A stretch of DNA of 64,000 bases from Acidobacteriota bacterium. Lineage in GTDB: Bacteria; Acidobacteriota; Thermoanaerobaculia; Multivoradales; J023. Of this stretch, positions 22,050 through 30,613 are shown in pieces. The position numbers were made by a program, and so were the translations under genes. Numbering within the stretch: position 1 is the stretch's first letter; the number at the start of each line of letters is the position of its first letter. The notes under the pieces were generated by a model. The model was given only the letters and a program-made list of their open reading frames with translations, was not told the origin of the DNA and ran no database searches. The stretch spans positions 248,001 through 312,000 of the forward strand of contig JAJCXR010000053.1 of assembly GCA_029263315.1 (NCBI GenBank). Reading direction: 5' to 3'.

Positions 22050-24551
22050 TCACGGCACAGAGCTGTCCCAATCGCTGGTATTGCCCGCCTCGAAGCCGTC
22101 GGTAAATAGAAACTCCACACCCAGCTCATCGACGAAGACCCGGACCGACTCGACGTCGCCCCCTTGCTGGGTCATCAAGCAGCCGGTGTAGGTGGTACTT
22201 TCGGTCGGCGAGACGATGGTCGAGCCGCTGGCGCCGCTGACGTCCAAGCCTTGATCCATGCCAAAACCTAGGAACGCGCCGTTGGAGCTCCAGCTCAGGG
22301 TCGAGCTGTCGCCGCCGTTGATGGAGACCGGCGAGGCGCCCAGGCCCAAGTTGGGCACGGCGCCGGCGGTCAAGGAATCCTGGAAGGTCTGGCCACCGAC
22401 ATTCAGAGTGTGGGTGCCGGTGGTGGCGGTTTGTAAGCCGGTATTGCCGCTCACCGAGCTACCATCGACGGTGGCGCTGGCACCGCTCCAGGCAAAACCC
22501 AGGTACGACGCGGTGGGACCGGCTTCCCCGCTGGCGGCGTTGCTGTGGATCTGCGGCGGCACCGCCAAGATGGCACCGATGACCGCCGGGGTGGCGAGCT
22601 GGCTGTTGGCGACTTGGGATTTATCGGTGGACGGCACGCCGCCGTTGCGGGTCACCACCAGGGCGTTGAGCCCCGAGGCGTCGACCGCCGGCCCTTGGAT
22701 GTTGTCGCGGTAGACCAGGTCACCGTAGGAATCGTTGAAAAACGTATTGCTGTTGTAGCGCAGATCGTTGATCGGCCCCGCGGCTTGATCCCGATCCCAG
22801 ATGTCGAGCCCGGTATTGTTGCTGAACAGCGAGTTGCTGACCGTGCCGGTGACCTCGATATCGAAGGAGCCGAAGAGGTTGAGCAACGGCGCCGAGTAGA
22901 TGGCGGCACCAAAGCTCTGGCTGTCGGGCTCGATGAATCCGGGGCTGACATCGTTCTCGATGAAGGTGCATTGGTCGATGCTGGCGTCGGAGCCAAGAAG
23001 CTCCAAGGCACCGCCGAAGCGCTCGGCCGAGTTCTTGGCGAAGGTGGTGTCCGAGATGGAAACGAGGGAATCGGACAGGGCCCGGATGGCGCCGCCTTCT
23101 CCGTTGCTGCCGGTGGCATCGCAGTTGGTGAACAGGGAACCTTGCAGGTCGAGATCCACGTGGGTGAGATTGAGCGCACCGCCGACGCCGCTGCCGGCGG
23201 AGTCGCTCTTGTAGTCGATGTCGCAATCATCGAAGACCGTGTCGAAGATGTTGATCACCGTACGATTGACCGAGCCGTCGCCGATCGGCGGCACGTTGGG
23301 GTTGTTTCCGAAGGTCCGATTGGTATCGCCCTGGGCGAACAGGCATCCCCCCTTGAGGGCGGTGTCGGTGACGCCCCCTAGGCCACGCACCAAGGAATCC
23401 CGGAGCGTAAAAACCGCTGACGGACGGTTGATGGCGCCGTTGTTGGTGGTGCTGTCGTTGGCATCGTTCGAGGTGATCTTGATGGTGCCGCCGAAGCCAC
23501 CTACGTTGTCTGGGAAGAAGGTGAAGTTGTCCTCGAAGACGCTATCGTCCACTTCGATGATCGCCCGGTAGGACGACAGGGCACCGCCCAGCTGGGCACT
23601 GTTGGCGAGGAAACGGGAGTTGTAGATGCGCACCCGGGTCTGATTTTCGGCATGCACTGCTCCGCCCTCGGTCGGCGACGGGGTCGAAATGGCGGCATCC
23701 GGCTGCGCGTGGTTGGAATCGAAGGTGCAATTGGCGATGATCACTTCGCTACGTGGCACACTGTTGGGGTCGTTGAAAGTACCCAGAGCCCAGATGGCTC
23801 CCCCGGCAAATCCCGCCCGATTGCCGACGAAACGACTGTTGCTCACCCACAGGGTTGCATCGCTGACGTCGATGGCGCCGCCGGTGGACGAGGAACGATG
23901 CCCCGGTATGGCAGAGCTGTTGTCGAGAAACTGGGACCGGTGGACCCAGGCGACGGAGTCGGTGCCGAGACGTATCGCCGCCCCGCTGTTGCGCGCCAGA
24001 TTCTGGTCGAAAATGGAATCACTGATGGTCACCCGAGAGGCGGAGAACAGTCCCAGCGCCCCACCGGCACCGTTGCCGCCGGACACGACATTGTTGAAAA
24101 AAGTACAGCCGCGAAAGGTGGCGAAGGCGTCGCTCATGGAGACTCCACCGACCGTACCGTCGGTGGCGGAGGAGCCGTTGCGAAAGGTCAGGTCTTCGAA
24201 GATGACATGACCCCGCAAGCTCGGATTGTCCACCAAGTAGCGCAGCACCGGTTGTGAGCCTCCACCGTCCAAAAATACAGTGGCGCCGGAGGCGGCGCGG
24301 ATGGTGAACGAGACGCCGGGGTTGGTGATCAAGAAGCCACCGCTGGGGGCATTGAACGTACCGCTCCCCAACTCCAGGATATCCCCCTCCGAGGCGCCGC
24401 TGATGGCGCTCTGCAGAGTACCGCTGTTGCCACCGGGGATGGTGATAATGGCCGCCACGAGCTGTCCAGGGACCAGCAACGCCAGGACGAGGGCGAGCCA
24501 AAGGTACTTCATCGACACTTTAGGGGTCATCACAAGACGAGGGAATTTCAT
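22050..24551 (-). CDS. Secreted right-handed beta-helix (Pmp/pectin-lyase-fold) protein with DGFExG tail
   Basis: This protein is 833 residues from the ATG at 24551 (GGAG upstream; the frame is open further to 24668 but looks non-coding). A signal peptide ending QLVAA is followed by IPGGNSGTLQSAISGASEGDI, the usual entry to a parallel beta-helix, then many rungs of the form GGAIxVSDAxLxVxNSRFxGNRA, as in polymorphic/autotransporter-like adhesins and pectin-lyase-fold enzymes. The region after about 690 resembles an Ig-like segment (GGDSSTLSWSSNGAF) and the protein ends FLFTDGFEAGNTSDW plus five residues. That terminal motif recurs in the propeller protein at 10455-12011. No catalytic residues can be assigned; adhesion or glycan binding outside the cell is likely. 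Confidence 0.82.
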   Translation of the reverse strand: MKFPRLVMTPKVSMKYLWLALVLALLVPGQLVAAIITIPGGNSGTLQSAISGASEGDILELGSGTFNAPSGGFLITNPGVSFTIRAASGATVFLDGGGSQPVLRYLVDNPSLRGHVIFEDLTFRNGSSATDGTVGGVSMSDAFATFRGCTFFNNVVSGGNGAGGALGLFSASRVTISDSIFDQNLARNSGAAIRLGTDSVAWVHRSQFLDNSSAIPGHRSSSTGGAIDVSDATLWVSNSRFVGNRAGFAGGAIWALGTFNDPNSVPRSEVIIANCTFDSNHAQPDAAISTPSPTEGGAVHAENQTRVRIYNSRFLANSAQLGGALSSYRAIIEVDDSVFEDNFTFFPDNVGGFGGTIKITSNDANDSTTNNGAINRPSAVFTLRDSLVRGLGGVTDTALKGGCLFAQGDTNRTFGNNPNVPPIGDGSVNRTVINIFDTVFDDCDIDYKSDSAGSGVGGALNLTHVDLDLQGSLFTNCDATGSNGEGGAIRALSDSLVSISDTTFAKNSAERFGGALELLGSDASIDQCTFIENDVSPGFIEPDSQSFGAAIYSAPLLNLFGSFDIEVTGTVSNSLFSNNTGLDIWDRDQAAGPINDLRYNSNTFFNDSYGDLVYRDNIQGPAVDASGLNALVVTRNGGVPSTDKSQVANSQLATPAVIGAILAVPPQIHSNAASGEAGPTASYLGFAWSGASATVDGSSVSGNTGLQTATTGTHTLNVGGQTFQDSLTAGAVPNLGLGASPVSINGGDSSTLSWSSNGAFLGFGMDQGLDVSGASGSTIVSPTESTTYTGCLMTQQGGDVESVRVFVDELGVEFLFTDGFEAGNTSDWDSSVP

Positions 24552-24703
24552 GGCGCATCTCCGGAGAAAAGAACTGAGGTGAACGGCGTCACGGGCCTGG
24601 GGGCCACTGCATATATTGAGAATGTAGCATATCTCGTGGCCGCTCCCCCCCGCCAGCCCGGGCCCCATGGCTCGGTGACTGAGATCGCAGCACGGGGTCG
24701 GGA

Positions 24704-26092
24704 CTACTGAATGTAACCCAGGGAGCGCAGAGACTCCAAGGTCTCCTGATCCAGCACCACCTCGGTTTGCTGGCTTTCAAAGTCGACACCTTGGCTGCGA
24801 AACTGCTCCAGCTCGGCCTTGAGCTCGAGCACTAGCTTTCCTTGGAAAGAGGAGCGATCACGGGTTTCTTCGGGGTCCTTGATGAGGTGGAAGAGTCGTG
24901 CTCCGGAGTCCCCCTCGATCAGCTTCCAGGGCCCTCGGACGGCAGCCCACAGTTGCTGCGGCTCTTTGCCTTGGCGCACTTGATACCGCTGCCGATGGGC
25001 GAATAGGGTGCGTCGCCGGAGCTCCCGTTGCAGGGTCTTGGGCGGCTCTTCAGCGGTCAGCCAAGGCACCAGGGAACGCCCGTCGCGCCCCTCGGGGATG
25101 GGCAGCTGCAGCACATCGAGGACGGTCGGCAAGACATCGATCAACGATACATGGACATCGCGATCCCACGTGCCGATCCCCAGGTCAGGGGCGGAGAACA
25201 GCATCATGGTGTGTATCAGCTCGTCGTAGAGGCTGAAATGGTGGCCGATGAGGCCATGCTCGCCAAATTCCTCGCCGTGGTCCGATACCACCACCAGCAG
25301 GGTATTTTTGTGCCAAGACAGCTCTCGGTACAGAGACTCGAGGACACCGTCCAGATAGGAAATCTCCGAGTTGTAGGCCGCCACCACGGACGCCAACTCG
25401 GCATTTTTCTCCATGGCAGCGGTCTGCGGCGGCTCCTCGTACCACTGGGAGCGGGGCTCATAGGGCTCGTGCACATCGTCGAAATGGAGATAGAGGAAGG
25501 TGGGCGCGTCGGAGGAGGCTTTCTCCCGCCAGCGCTTGATCTGGGCCGCCAAGACCTCGGCGTCCCGGTCCTGCAGCTTACGAAAGCGGTCGAAACCGCG
25601 ATCGAAGCCGATCTCCGGCCCGATGTTGATGTTCGAGGCCACGCCGAACGTCTGGTAGCCGGCGGCTTGCAGGAGCTCCGGCAGGGTGGCGAGGGCGTCG
25701 GGCAGGCGGTTGAGCTGCAGACGGGTGCCCACCAAGTCCTCCAACGCCTCGGCGCGCTGCTGGTGCGCCAAGAAACCCTCTGTGATGCCATGGCGGGTGG
25801 TATAGAGACCGGTGAACAGGGAGCTGGTGGCCGGCGCCGTCCATGACGAGGTCGAGTGGGCGTTGCGAAAGACGGTGCCGCTGCCGACCAAACGATCGAG
25901 AAAGGGCGCCGTCGTGCGGCCGTACCCAAAGGACGCCAGGTGATCGGGCCGGAAGGTGTCGAGGGTGATCAACACCACGTGCGGACGGCCGGATGCCGTC
26001 GACGCGTCGCCGGAGGTCGAAGTGCCGCCGCCACAAGCCGACAGGACACAGGCTGTGAATAAAACGGCCAACGCCGTCAGAGCTTTTTTCAT
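24704..26092 (-). CDS. Sulfatase-family (alkaline phosphatase superfamily) lipoprotein
   Basis: This 462-residue protein has a lipoprotein signal (CVLSACGGG) and a sulfatase fold: HVVLITLDTFRPDHL with the metal-binding DT, FRNAHSTSSWTAPATSSLF around the nucleophile, FDDVHEPYEP, SDHGEEFGEHGLIGHH (second metal site) and the C-terminal LRSLGYIQ. Type I sulfatases need C/S-x-P-x-R at the nucleophile; here the residues are T-A-P-A-T, so formylglycine cannot form and Arg is absent. Thr could serve as a phosphatase-like nucleophile, so a phosphodiesterase, phosphotransferase or other hydrolase is possible. Substrate unknown. It is encoded just upstream of the beta-helix gene on the same strand, about 150 bases apart. 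Confidence 0.85.
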   Translation of the reverse strand: MKKALTALAVLFTACVLSACGGGTSTSGDASTASGRPHVVLITLDTFRPDHLASFGYGRTTAPFLDRLVGSGTVFRNAHSTSSWTAPATSSLFTGLYTTRHGITEGFLAHQQRAEALEDLVGTRLQLNRLPDALATLPELLQAAGYQTFGVASNINIGPEIGFDRGFDRFRKLQDRDAEVLAAQIKRWREKASSDAPTFLYLHFDDVHEPYEPRSQWYEEPPQTAAMEKNAELASVVAAYNSEISYLDGVLESLYRELSWHKNTLLVVVSDHGEEFGEHGLIGHHFSLYDELIHTMMLFSAPDLGIGTWDRDVHVSLIDVLPTVLDVLQLPIPEGRDGRSLVPWLTAEEPPKTLQRELRRRTLFAHRQRYQVRQGKEPQQLWAAVRGPWKLIEGDSGARLFHLIKDPEETRDRSSFQGKLVLELKAELEQFRSQGVDFESQQTEVVLDQETLESLRSLGYIQ

Positions 26093-26103
26093 CGTTGACT
26101 CGA

Positions 26104-27027
26104 TCAGGTGGTTTCGATCCCCAGCCAGTCCCGCGGCGTCAGGTACTCTTGACGCAGCAACGCTTCGGGGGTCCCCGGCTCAGGATCTTGGCAATACTCC
26201 CAACCCACCAAGGGCGGCAACGAGGCCAGGATCGACTCGACGCGGCCGCTGGCCTGGAGGCCGAAGCGGGTGCCGCGGTCGTAGAGCAGGTTGAACTCGA
26301 CGTAGCGCCCACGGCGCAGCAGTTGAAACTGTCGCTGCCGCTCGCCCCAGGGGTGATGCTTACGGCGCTCGACAATGGGCAGGTAAGCGGGCAGGAAATG
26401 ATCTCCGACGCTGCGCAGGAAGGCAAAGCAGGTGGCGAAATCGGGTTCCCTCAGGTCGTCGAAGAAGAGCCCCCCGATGCCCCGCGCTTCGTCACGGTGG
26501 GGTAAGTAGAAATATTCGTCGCATTGTTTCTTGTAACGCCGATAGGCTCCGTCACCAAGGGGCAGGCAAGCCGCCTGGGCTTGGCGGTGCCAGTGGACGG
26601 CATCTTCTTCGAAGCCATAGTAGGGCGTCAGGTCGAAGCCGCCGCCGAACCACCACTCGATGGCCTCGCCGTCGCGGTGGGTCAAGAAGCAGCGGATGTT
26701 GGCGTGGGTGGTGGGCACATAGGGGTTCAGCGGATGGACGATCAACGATACCGACACCGCTTCGAAGCAAGCACCGGCCAATTCCGGTCGGCGTTCGGAG
26801 GCTGCGCCGGGCAAGCGCTCGCCGGAGGTGTGGGAAAAATTGACCGCCGCCTTCTCGATCACCTGGTCACCGCGCAAGATGCGTGGCCTGGCCAATCCGC
26901 CCCGTTCCCCCGCATGCACCTGGCGGCTGAAACGGCACCCGCCGTCGGCATCTTCCAAGCCTTGGCAGATGGAATCCTGCAACTTCATCAGATACTGACG
27001 TACCGGGCTGATATCGATCTCTTGCAT
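26104..27027 (-). CDS. hemF: Oxygen-dependent coproporphyrinogen III oxidase HemF
   Basis: This 307-residue cytoplasmic enzyme converts coproporphyrinogen III to protoporphyrinogen IX using O2. Family signatures are clear: VSLIVHPLNPYVPTTHANIR, EWWFGGGFDLTPYYG, CDEYFYLPHRDEARGIGG and GRYVEFNLLYDRGTRFGLQ. Length is normal. Its presence implies growth or survival with oxygen, and the many haems of the respiratory operon 4 kb away would draw on this pathway. It is divergent from the ABC exporter operon, sharing a 194-base intergenic region. Confidence 0.97.
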   Translation of the reverse strand: MQEIDISPVRQYLMKLQDSICQGLEDADGGCRFSRQVHAGERGGLARPRILRGDQVIEKAAVNFSHTSGERLPGAASERRPELAGACFEAVSVSLIVHPLNPYVPTTHANIRCFLTHRDGEAIEWWFGGGFDLTPYYGFEEDAVHWHRQAQAACLPLGDGAYRRYKKQCDEYFYLPHRDEARGIGGLFFDDLREPDFATCFAFLRSVGDHFLPAYLPIVERRKHHPWGERQRQFQLLRRGRYVEFNLLYDRGTRFGLQASGRVESILASLPPLVGWEYCQDPEPGTPEALLRQEYLTPRDWLGIETT

Positions 27028-27180
27028 GGTCTACAATCCCCATCGCATCTCGCTCGCGGCGAGGTTTCACCATCGGCCCCTCGCTCCGCCGATTGTAGCT
27101 GAGCGGTTGGCCTACGTCAGCAAACATCGCCCGTCCGAAGTCTCTCCGCACCAGCGCCCGGCAGCATTTCCGCACGGCGC

Positions 27181-27209
27181 TTGATTCCCGCATCGCTTCA
27201 GGATAAAAA
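27181..27209 (+). promoter_or_regulatory. Weak candidate promoter for the ABC exporter operon
   Basis: TTGATT (27181-27186) and a -10-like TAAAAA (27204-27209) are separated by 17 bases. The start codon at 27222 follows so closely that the transcript would be almost leaderless, so this is weakly supported. Confidence 0.2.
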
Positions 27210-27221
27210 CCCGGTTACATC

Positions 27222-27998
27222 ATGCGCAACCTCTGGCAATATCGCGATCTCATTCGAACCCTCGTCGAGCGGGACTTGAAAGTCCGCTACCGGCGCTCCG
27301 TCATCGGCTTCCTGTGGTCGATGCTGCAACCCTTGATGCTGATGATGGTCTTCTACTTCGTCTTCAGCCATCTCTTCAACCTCAAGGGCTACAACATCAT
27401 CAACTACGCCATCTTCGCCTTGGCGGGCATTCTCTTCTGGAACTACTTTCAGCAGAGCATCATCGCCTCGATGAACAGCCTCAAGTCCAACGCCCACATC
27501 CTGCAGAAGCTACCGGTGCCGATGGCGGTGTTTCCCATCGCCACCACGATCTCCGGTTTGGTGAATCTGCTGCTGGCGCTGGTGCCGATGGCCGCCATCC
27601 TGTTGGTGACCGGCCATCCGATCGGGCCCCAGCTGGCGTTTCTGCCGGTGTCTATCCTCATCGTCACGCTCTTCACCTTGGGGGCGGGCTTGCTGCTGGC
27701 GCCCTTGGCGGTCTTCTTCAGCGATGTGGTGGAGCTGATCACCGTCCTGCTGACCCTGATGTTCTACATGACGCCGATCATCTACCCGAAGGAGATGCTG
27801 GCCGGGCAGTCGTTCTATTGGGTGATCCGCTTCAATCCCATCCGCTCGGTGCTGGAAGTCTTCCGCGATCCCATCCACCTGAGCAAGATCCCACCGTTGA
27901 GCCATCTCTCGGTGTCGATCGGAATCGCCATCATCGCCGTGGCCCTTGGATCCTATGCCTTCCACAAAACCAGCGACCGCATCCCCTTCTACTTCTGA
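27222..27998 (+). CDS. ABC-2 type polysaccharide export permease
   Basis: This 258-residue inner-membrane protein has six hydrophobic helices and the N-terminal amphipathic segment LIRTLVERDLKVRYRRSVIG, typical of Wzm/TagG/RfbA-type permeases, followed by FLWSMLQPLMLMMVFYFVF. It would form the channel for a lipid-linked polysaccharide, with the ATPase encoded 22 bases downstream. The glycosyltransferase at 29083 on the opposite strand may build or modify the exported glycan. Whether the cargo is O-antigen or another surface polymer cannot be told. Confidence 0.92.
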   Translation: MRNLWQYRDLIRTLVERDLKVRYRRSVIGFLWSMLQPLMLMMVFYFVFSHLFNLKGYNIINYAIFALAGILFWNYFQQSIIASMNSLKSNAHILQKLPVPMAVFPIATTISGLVNLLLALVPMAAILLVTGHPIGPQLAFLPVSILIVTLFTLGAGLLLAPLAVFFSDVVELITVLLTLMFYMTPIIYPKEMLAGQSFYWVIRFNPIRSVLEVFRDPIHLSKIPPLSHLSVSIGIAIIAVALGSYAFHKTSDRIPFYF

Positions 27999-28020
27999 GA
28001 CCGCTCCAGAGACTGGTGCC

Positions 28021-28809
28021 ATGACCGAGCGCGACCCATCGCAAGCGATCATCGAGATCGAAAACATGTCCCTTTGCTATCGCTTGGCTCGCCAACGGCT
28101 GGGTTCGCTGAAGGAATACTTCATTCATTGGGTCCGGGGCTCCCTCACCTACCACGATCTGTGGGCCCTCAAGGACGTGAGCTTGAGCATCGGCCCCGGT
28201 GAGGTGGTGGGCGTTGTGGGGCGCAACGGCGCCGGCAAGAGCACCTTGGCCAAGGTGGTCACCGGAGTGCTCAAACCCACCAAGGGAAGTGTCGTGGTGC
28301 GTGGCCGCATCTCCCCCATCCTCGAGCTCGGCACCGGTTTCGACTACGAGCTCACCGGCCACGAGAACATTTTCCTCAACGCCATGCTCTTGGGCCGCAA
28401 GCGCAAGGAAATTGGTCCCAAGGTCGAGGAGATCATCGAGTTCAGTGGCTTAGAAAAGTTCATCCACTCGCCGGTGCGCTCCTACTCCACCGGCATGTTG
28501 GCCCGCTTGGGTTTCGCCATCGCCACCGCCTGGGTGCCCGACGTGCTCATTCTCGACGAAGTCCTGGCGGTGGGTGACGCCCGCTTCCTGGTGCGCTGCC
28601 ACCATCGCTTGCGGGATTTTCGCAAAGCCGGGACGACCATCCTCCTGGTCTCCCACTCCCCCGCCGAGGTGGTCAAGCACTGCACCCGCTGCCTGTGGAT
28701 CGACGACGGTATCCTGAGGGCCGACGGCAACCCACGGGACATCCTGGGGCACTACGTGGACGATGTGGAGGAGGATGTCGGCCCCGACGAGGTGATCCGT
28801 AGGGAGTAG
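28021..28809 (+). CDS. ABC-type polysaccharide export ATP-binding protein
   Basis: This 262-residue ATPase pairs with the preceding permease. Walker A is GRNGAGKST, the signature is YSTGMLARL (the variant usual for Wzt/TagH proteins) and Walker B is DVLILDEVLAVGD. The N-terminal AIIEIENMSLCYRL and the segment LGSLKEYFIHWVRG match polysaccharide exporters. It lacks the extra C-terminal carbohydrate-recognition domain found in longer Wzt proteins, so it probably does not select O-antigen ends itself. The frame is open from 27946, but the ATG at 28021 gives the expected N-terminus. Confidence 0.92.
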   Translation: MTERDPSQAIIEIENMSLCYRLARQRLGSLKEYFIHWVRGSLTYHDLWALKDVSLSIGPGEVVGVVGRNGAGKSTLAKVVTGVLKPTKGSVVVRGRISPILELGTGFDYELTGHENIFLNAMLLGRKRKEIGPKVEEIIEFSGLEKFIHSPVRSYSTGMLARLGFAIATAWVPDVLILDEVLAVGDARFLVRCHHRLRDFRKAGTTILLVSHSPAEVVKHCTRCLWIDDGILRADGNPRDILGHYVDDVEEDVGPDEVIRRE

Positions 28810-29082
28810 GCCCACTGGGTGAGGTTCCGATCCCCCCCTTTGGCTTGTAATGATTCAGCGGGAGACAAACTTTTCTTGACTCTTTTCAGCTGAGAATGAC
28901 GCTTATCAGAAACGCGCTGGCGTGCATGGGCACTCTCCCATCTGAGTGGAAAAAGTGGCATTATCCGTTCTAGACGCGGGAAGATTCGCGGCGTCCGCTC
29001 ACTAGAGATTCGTTCGGCGAGGTAGTCTGCCGCGGCTGCAGAACCACCTTTGCGAAGCTCGGATAGCTGAAGAAAGCCGTCC
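28810..29082. other. 273-base intergenic stretch, no gene recognised
   Basis: This stretch lies between the ABC ATPase gene (+) and the 3' end of the glycosyltransferase gene (-). It is less GC-rich than its surroundings around 28850-28970. A TTGACT at 28876-28881 lacks a well-placed -10. A 25-codon ORF at 28897-28974 contains LPSEWKKW but cannot be assigned. I see no hairpin strong enough to call a terminator. Confidence 0.4.
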
Positions 29083-30351
29083 TCAAGAATGCTGTAGCTG
29101 TTTCCAGGTGGCGTCTGACGCTAAGACACCTCTGCCGCGCCCCAAGACCCGACGATAGAGCCCCTCCAGCTGTTCGGCGATGGTCGCTTGGTCGTGGTGC
29201 CGTTGCAGGTGGCGGCGGGCCGCTTCCACCATCTGTTGTCGTCGCTCGGGTATCGCCAACGCCGCGACGGCTTGACCGAAGGTCTCGGCGTCGTCGGAGA
29301 TGAACAGCTGTTGGCCGTTTGTCGCTTCTAAGCCGCGGGCCGCCACGCCGGTGGCGATCACCGGGATGCCGCGGGCCCAGGCTTCGAGGATCTTCATGCG
29401 AATCCCCGAGGCCACGTTCAGGGGCACCACCAGGATGCTGCCGGGGGCAAAGGCTTGTCGGCTGTCCTGCGGTGAGGGCAAAATCTCCACCCCTGGGGTC
29501 GGGGCCGACCTCGGCGTTGCTGCCAGGGCACCAAAGACATGCAGCCGGCCGGCTGGCCAAGCCTGCCGCAAATGCGGCCACACCGACTCGACAAACCACT
29601 GGGCGCCGTCGCGGTTGGGACGCCACCCACGGCTTCCCAAGAGCACCAGGGCCGGCTCACCGGCCAGCGGCGATTCGGCCTGTGGCAGAGAATGCACGAA
29701 GGGTGCGTTGACGGTATGCAGACGATCCGCTCGGCCACTGAGCTCGGCCAGGCGGTCCGCATCGTAGCGGGTCAGGGCTAGCGTGGCGTCCGCCGAGACC
29801 ACGGCGGCGGCCTCGAAACGGGCCAAACGGCGGGCTTCGAGCCCCGCATAGGCCCCCAGGGGACCACCGACGGAGCGGGCGATGGCGGCCCACAAATCGC
29901 TCTCGACGTTCTGAGCCCGCCACAGGGCCGGAACAACGCCCCGCGGGATACCTTGCAACGCCCCCCAGGCTTGCACTTGCTCCGCTTGTAATAGATCGAA
30001 GTTGCCGTGCTTCAACAGGTCCGCCAGGCGGCGGCGTAGCGCCCTCGGGCGATGTCGGACGATGGTCCACGGCAAGCTCCGCAACTGCCCCACCAAGCCA
30101 TGCCAAAGCTTCGGTGGACGGCGCAGCGGCACGCTCACCAGCCGGCAAGCGGGCTGGAGCGCCGACGGTGGCGAGGGCGGTGGCTTGGATCCCTCGTAGG
30201 GAGCCACCAGCGTCACCCGATGGCCCCGGGCGCATAATCCCTCCAGAGTGTTGGCCATCAGCAGGCGTCCACCGTCGACGGCGGGCCAAGGTGCCTTGGT
30301 GGCGAGCCAGAGGATGCTCAAGGGTTTCTGCTGAGAAATCGAAGTCTTCAA
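29083..30351 (-). CDS. Glycosyltransferase, group 1 (GT4-like)
   Basis: This protein is about 422 residues from a TTG at 30351 (GGAG about 12 bases upstream). The domain opens with PLSILWLATKAPWPAVDGG, a typical N-terminal Rossmann start of GT4 enzymes, then ALWRAQNVESDLW, a sugar-nucleotide half beginning LVLLGSRGWRPNRDG, and GIRMKILEAWARGIPVIAT with the conserved Glu. It probably adds a sugar to a surface glycan and may belong with the neighbouring exporter. The frame stays open to 30801, but the extra 150 residues are Pro/Gly/Arg-rich and overlap the divergent gene; an ATG at 30558 is the main alternative start. Confidence 0.82.
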   Translation of the reverse strand: MKTSISQQKPLSILWLATKAPWPAVDGGRLLMANTLEGLCARGHRVTLVAPYEGSKPPPSPPSALQPACRLVSVPLRRPPKLWHGLVGQLRSLPWTIVRHRPRALRRRLADLLKHGNFDLLQAEQVQAWGALQGIPRGVVPALWRAQNVESDLWAAIARSVGGPLGAYAGLEARRLARFEAAAVVSADATLALTRYDADRLAELSGRADRLHTVNAPFVHSLPQAESPLAGEPALVLLGSRGWRPNRDGAQWFVESVWPHLRQAWPAGRLHVFGALAATPRSAPTPGVEILPSPQDSRQAFAPGSILVVPLNVASGIRMKILEAWARGIPVIATGVAARGLEATNGQQLFISDDAETFGQAVAALAIPERRQQMVEAARRHLQRHHDQATIAEQLEGLYRRVLGRGRGVLASDATWKQLQHS

Positions 30352-30613
30352 GGGAAGCAGCTGCTCCGATGGCGGGCGATGGTTTGGGCTGTCTGCCGAT
30401 TGGCTGTCTCCAGCTTGGCTGTCGTCGAGCGGTGATCCTATCCCAGGGTCACCGCCCGGGGGCCTCACGGGGAGCTCTCCCGGGTCCCGTGAAGAGAATC
30501 CGTCCCCTTGCAGCCTCTTTATATCCTGCCCCTGGCCCCTCCTGCCCCATCCCGGCATCCCTCGACATGCAGTATCGTAGAAGGTAGGCACACCTTTCCA
30601 TGGAGCCAATTGC
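30352..30613. other. Intergenic region with TTGGCTGTC direct repeats
   Basis: This is the region between the divergent glycosyltransferase and VWFA genes if the TTG start is right. Around 30388-30432 the motif (T)GGCTGTC occurs three times in the + strand at short intervals. GGAG stands eight bases before the VWFA start. No clear promoter was found. Confidence 0.35.

Noticed and set aside
28897..28974. 25-codon ORF containing LPSEWKKW, faintly like an IS5-type transposase segment
   Set aside because: Too short, no further homologous sequence on either side and no terminal inverted repeats.
28970..29626. 218-codon frame on the minus strand overlapping the glycosyltransferase gene end
   Set aside because: Shifted frame with Arg/Pro-rich composition; the glycosyltransferase frame continues to its own stop at 29083.
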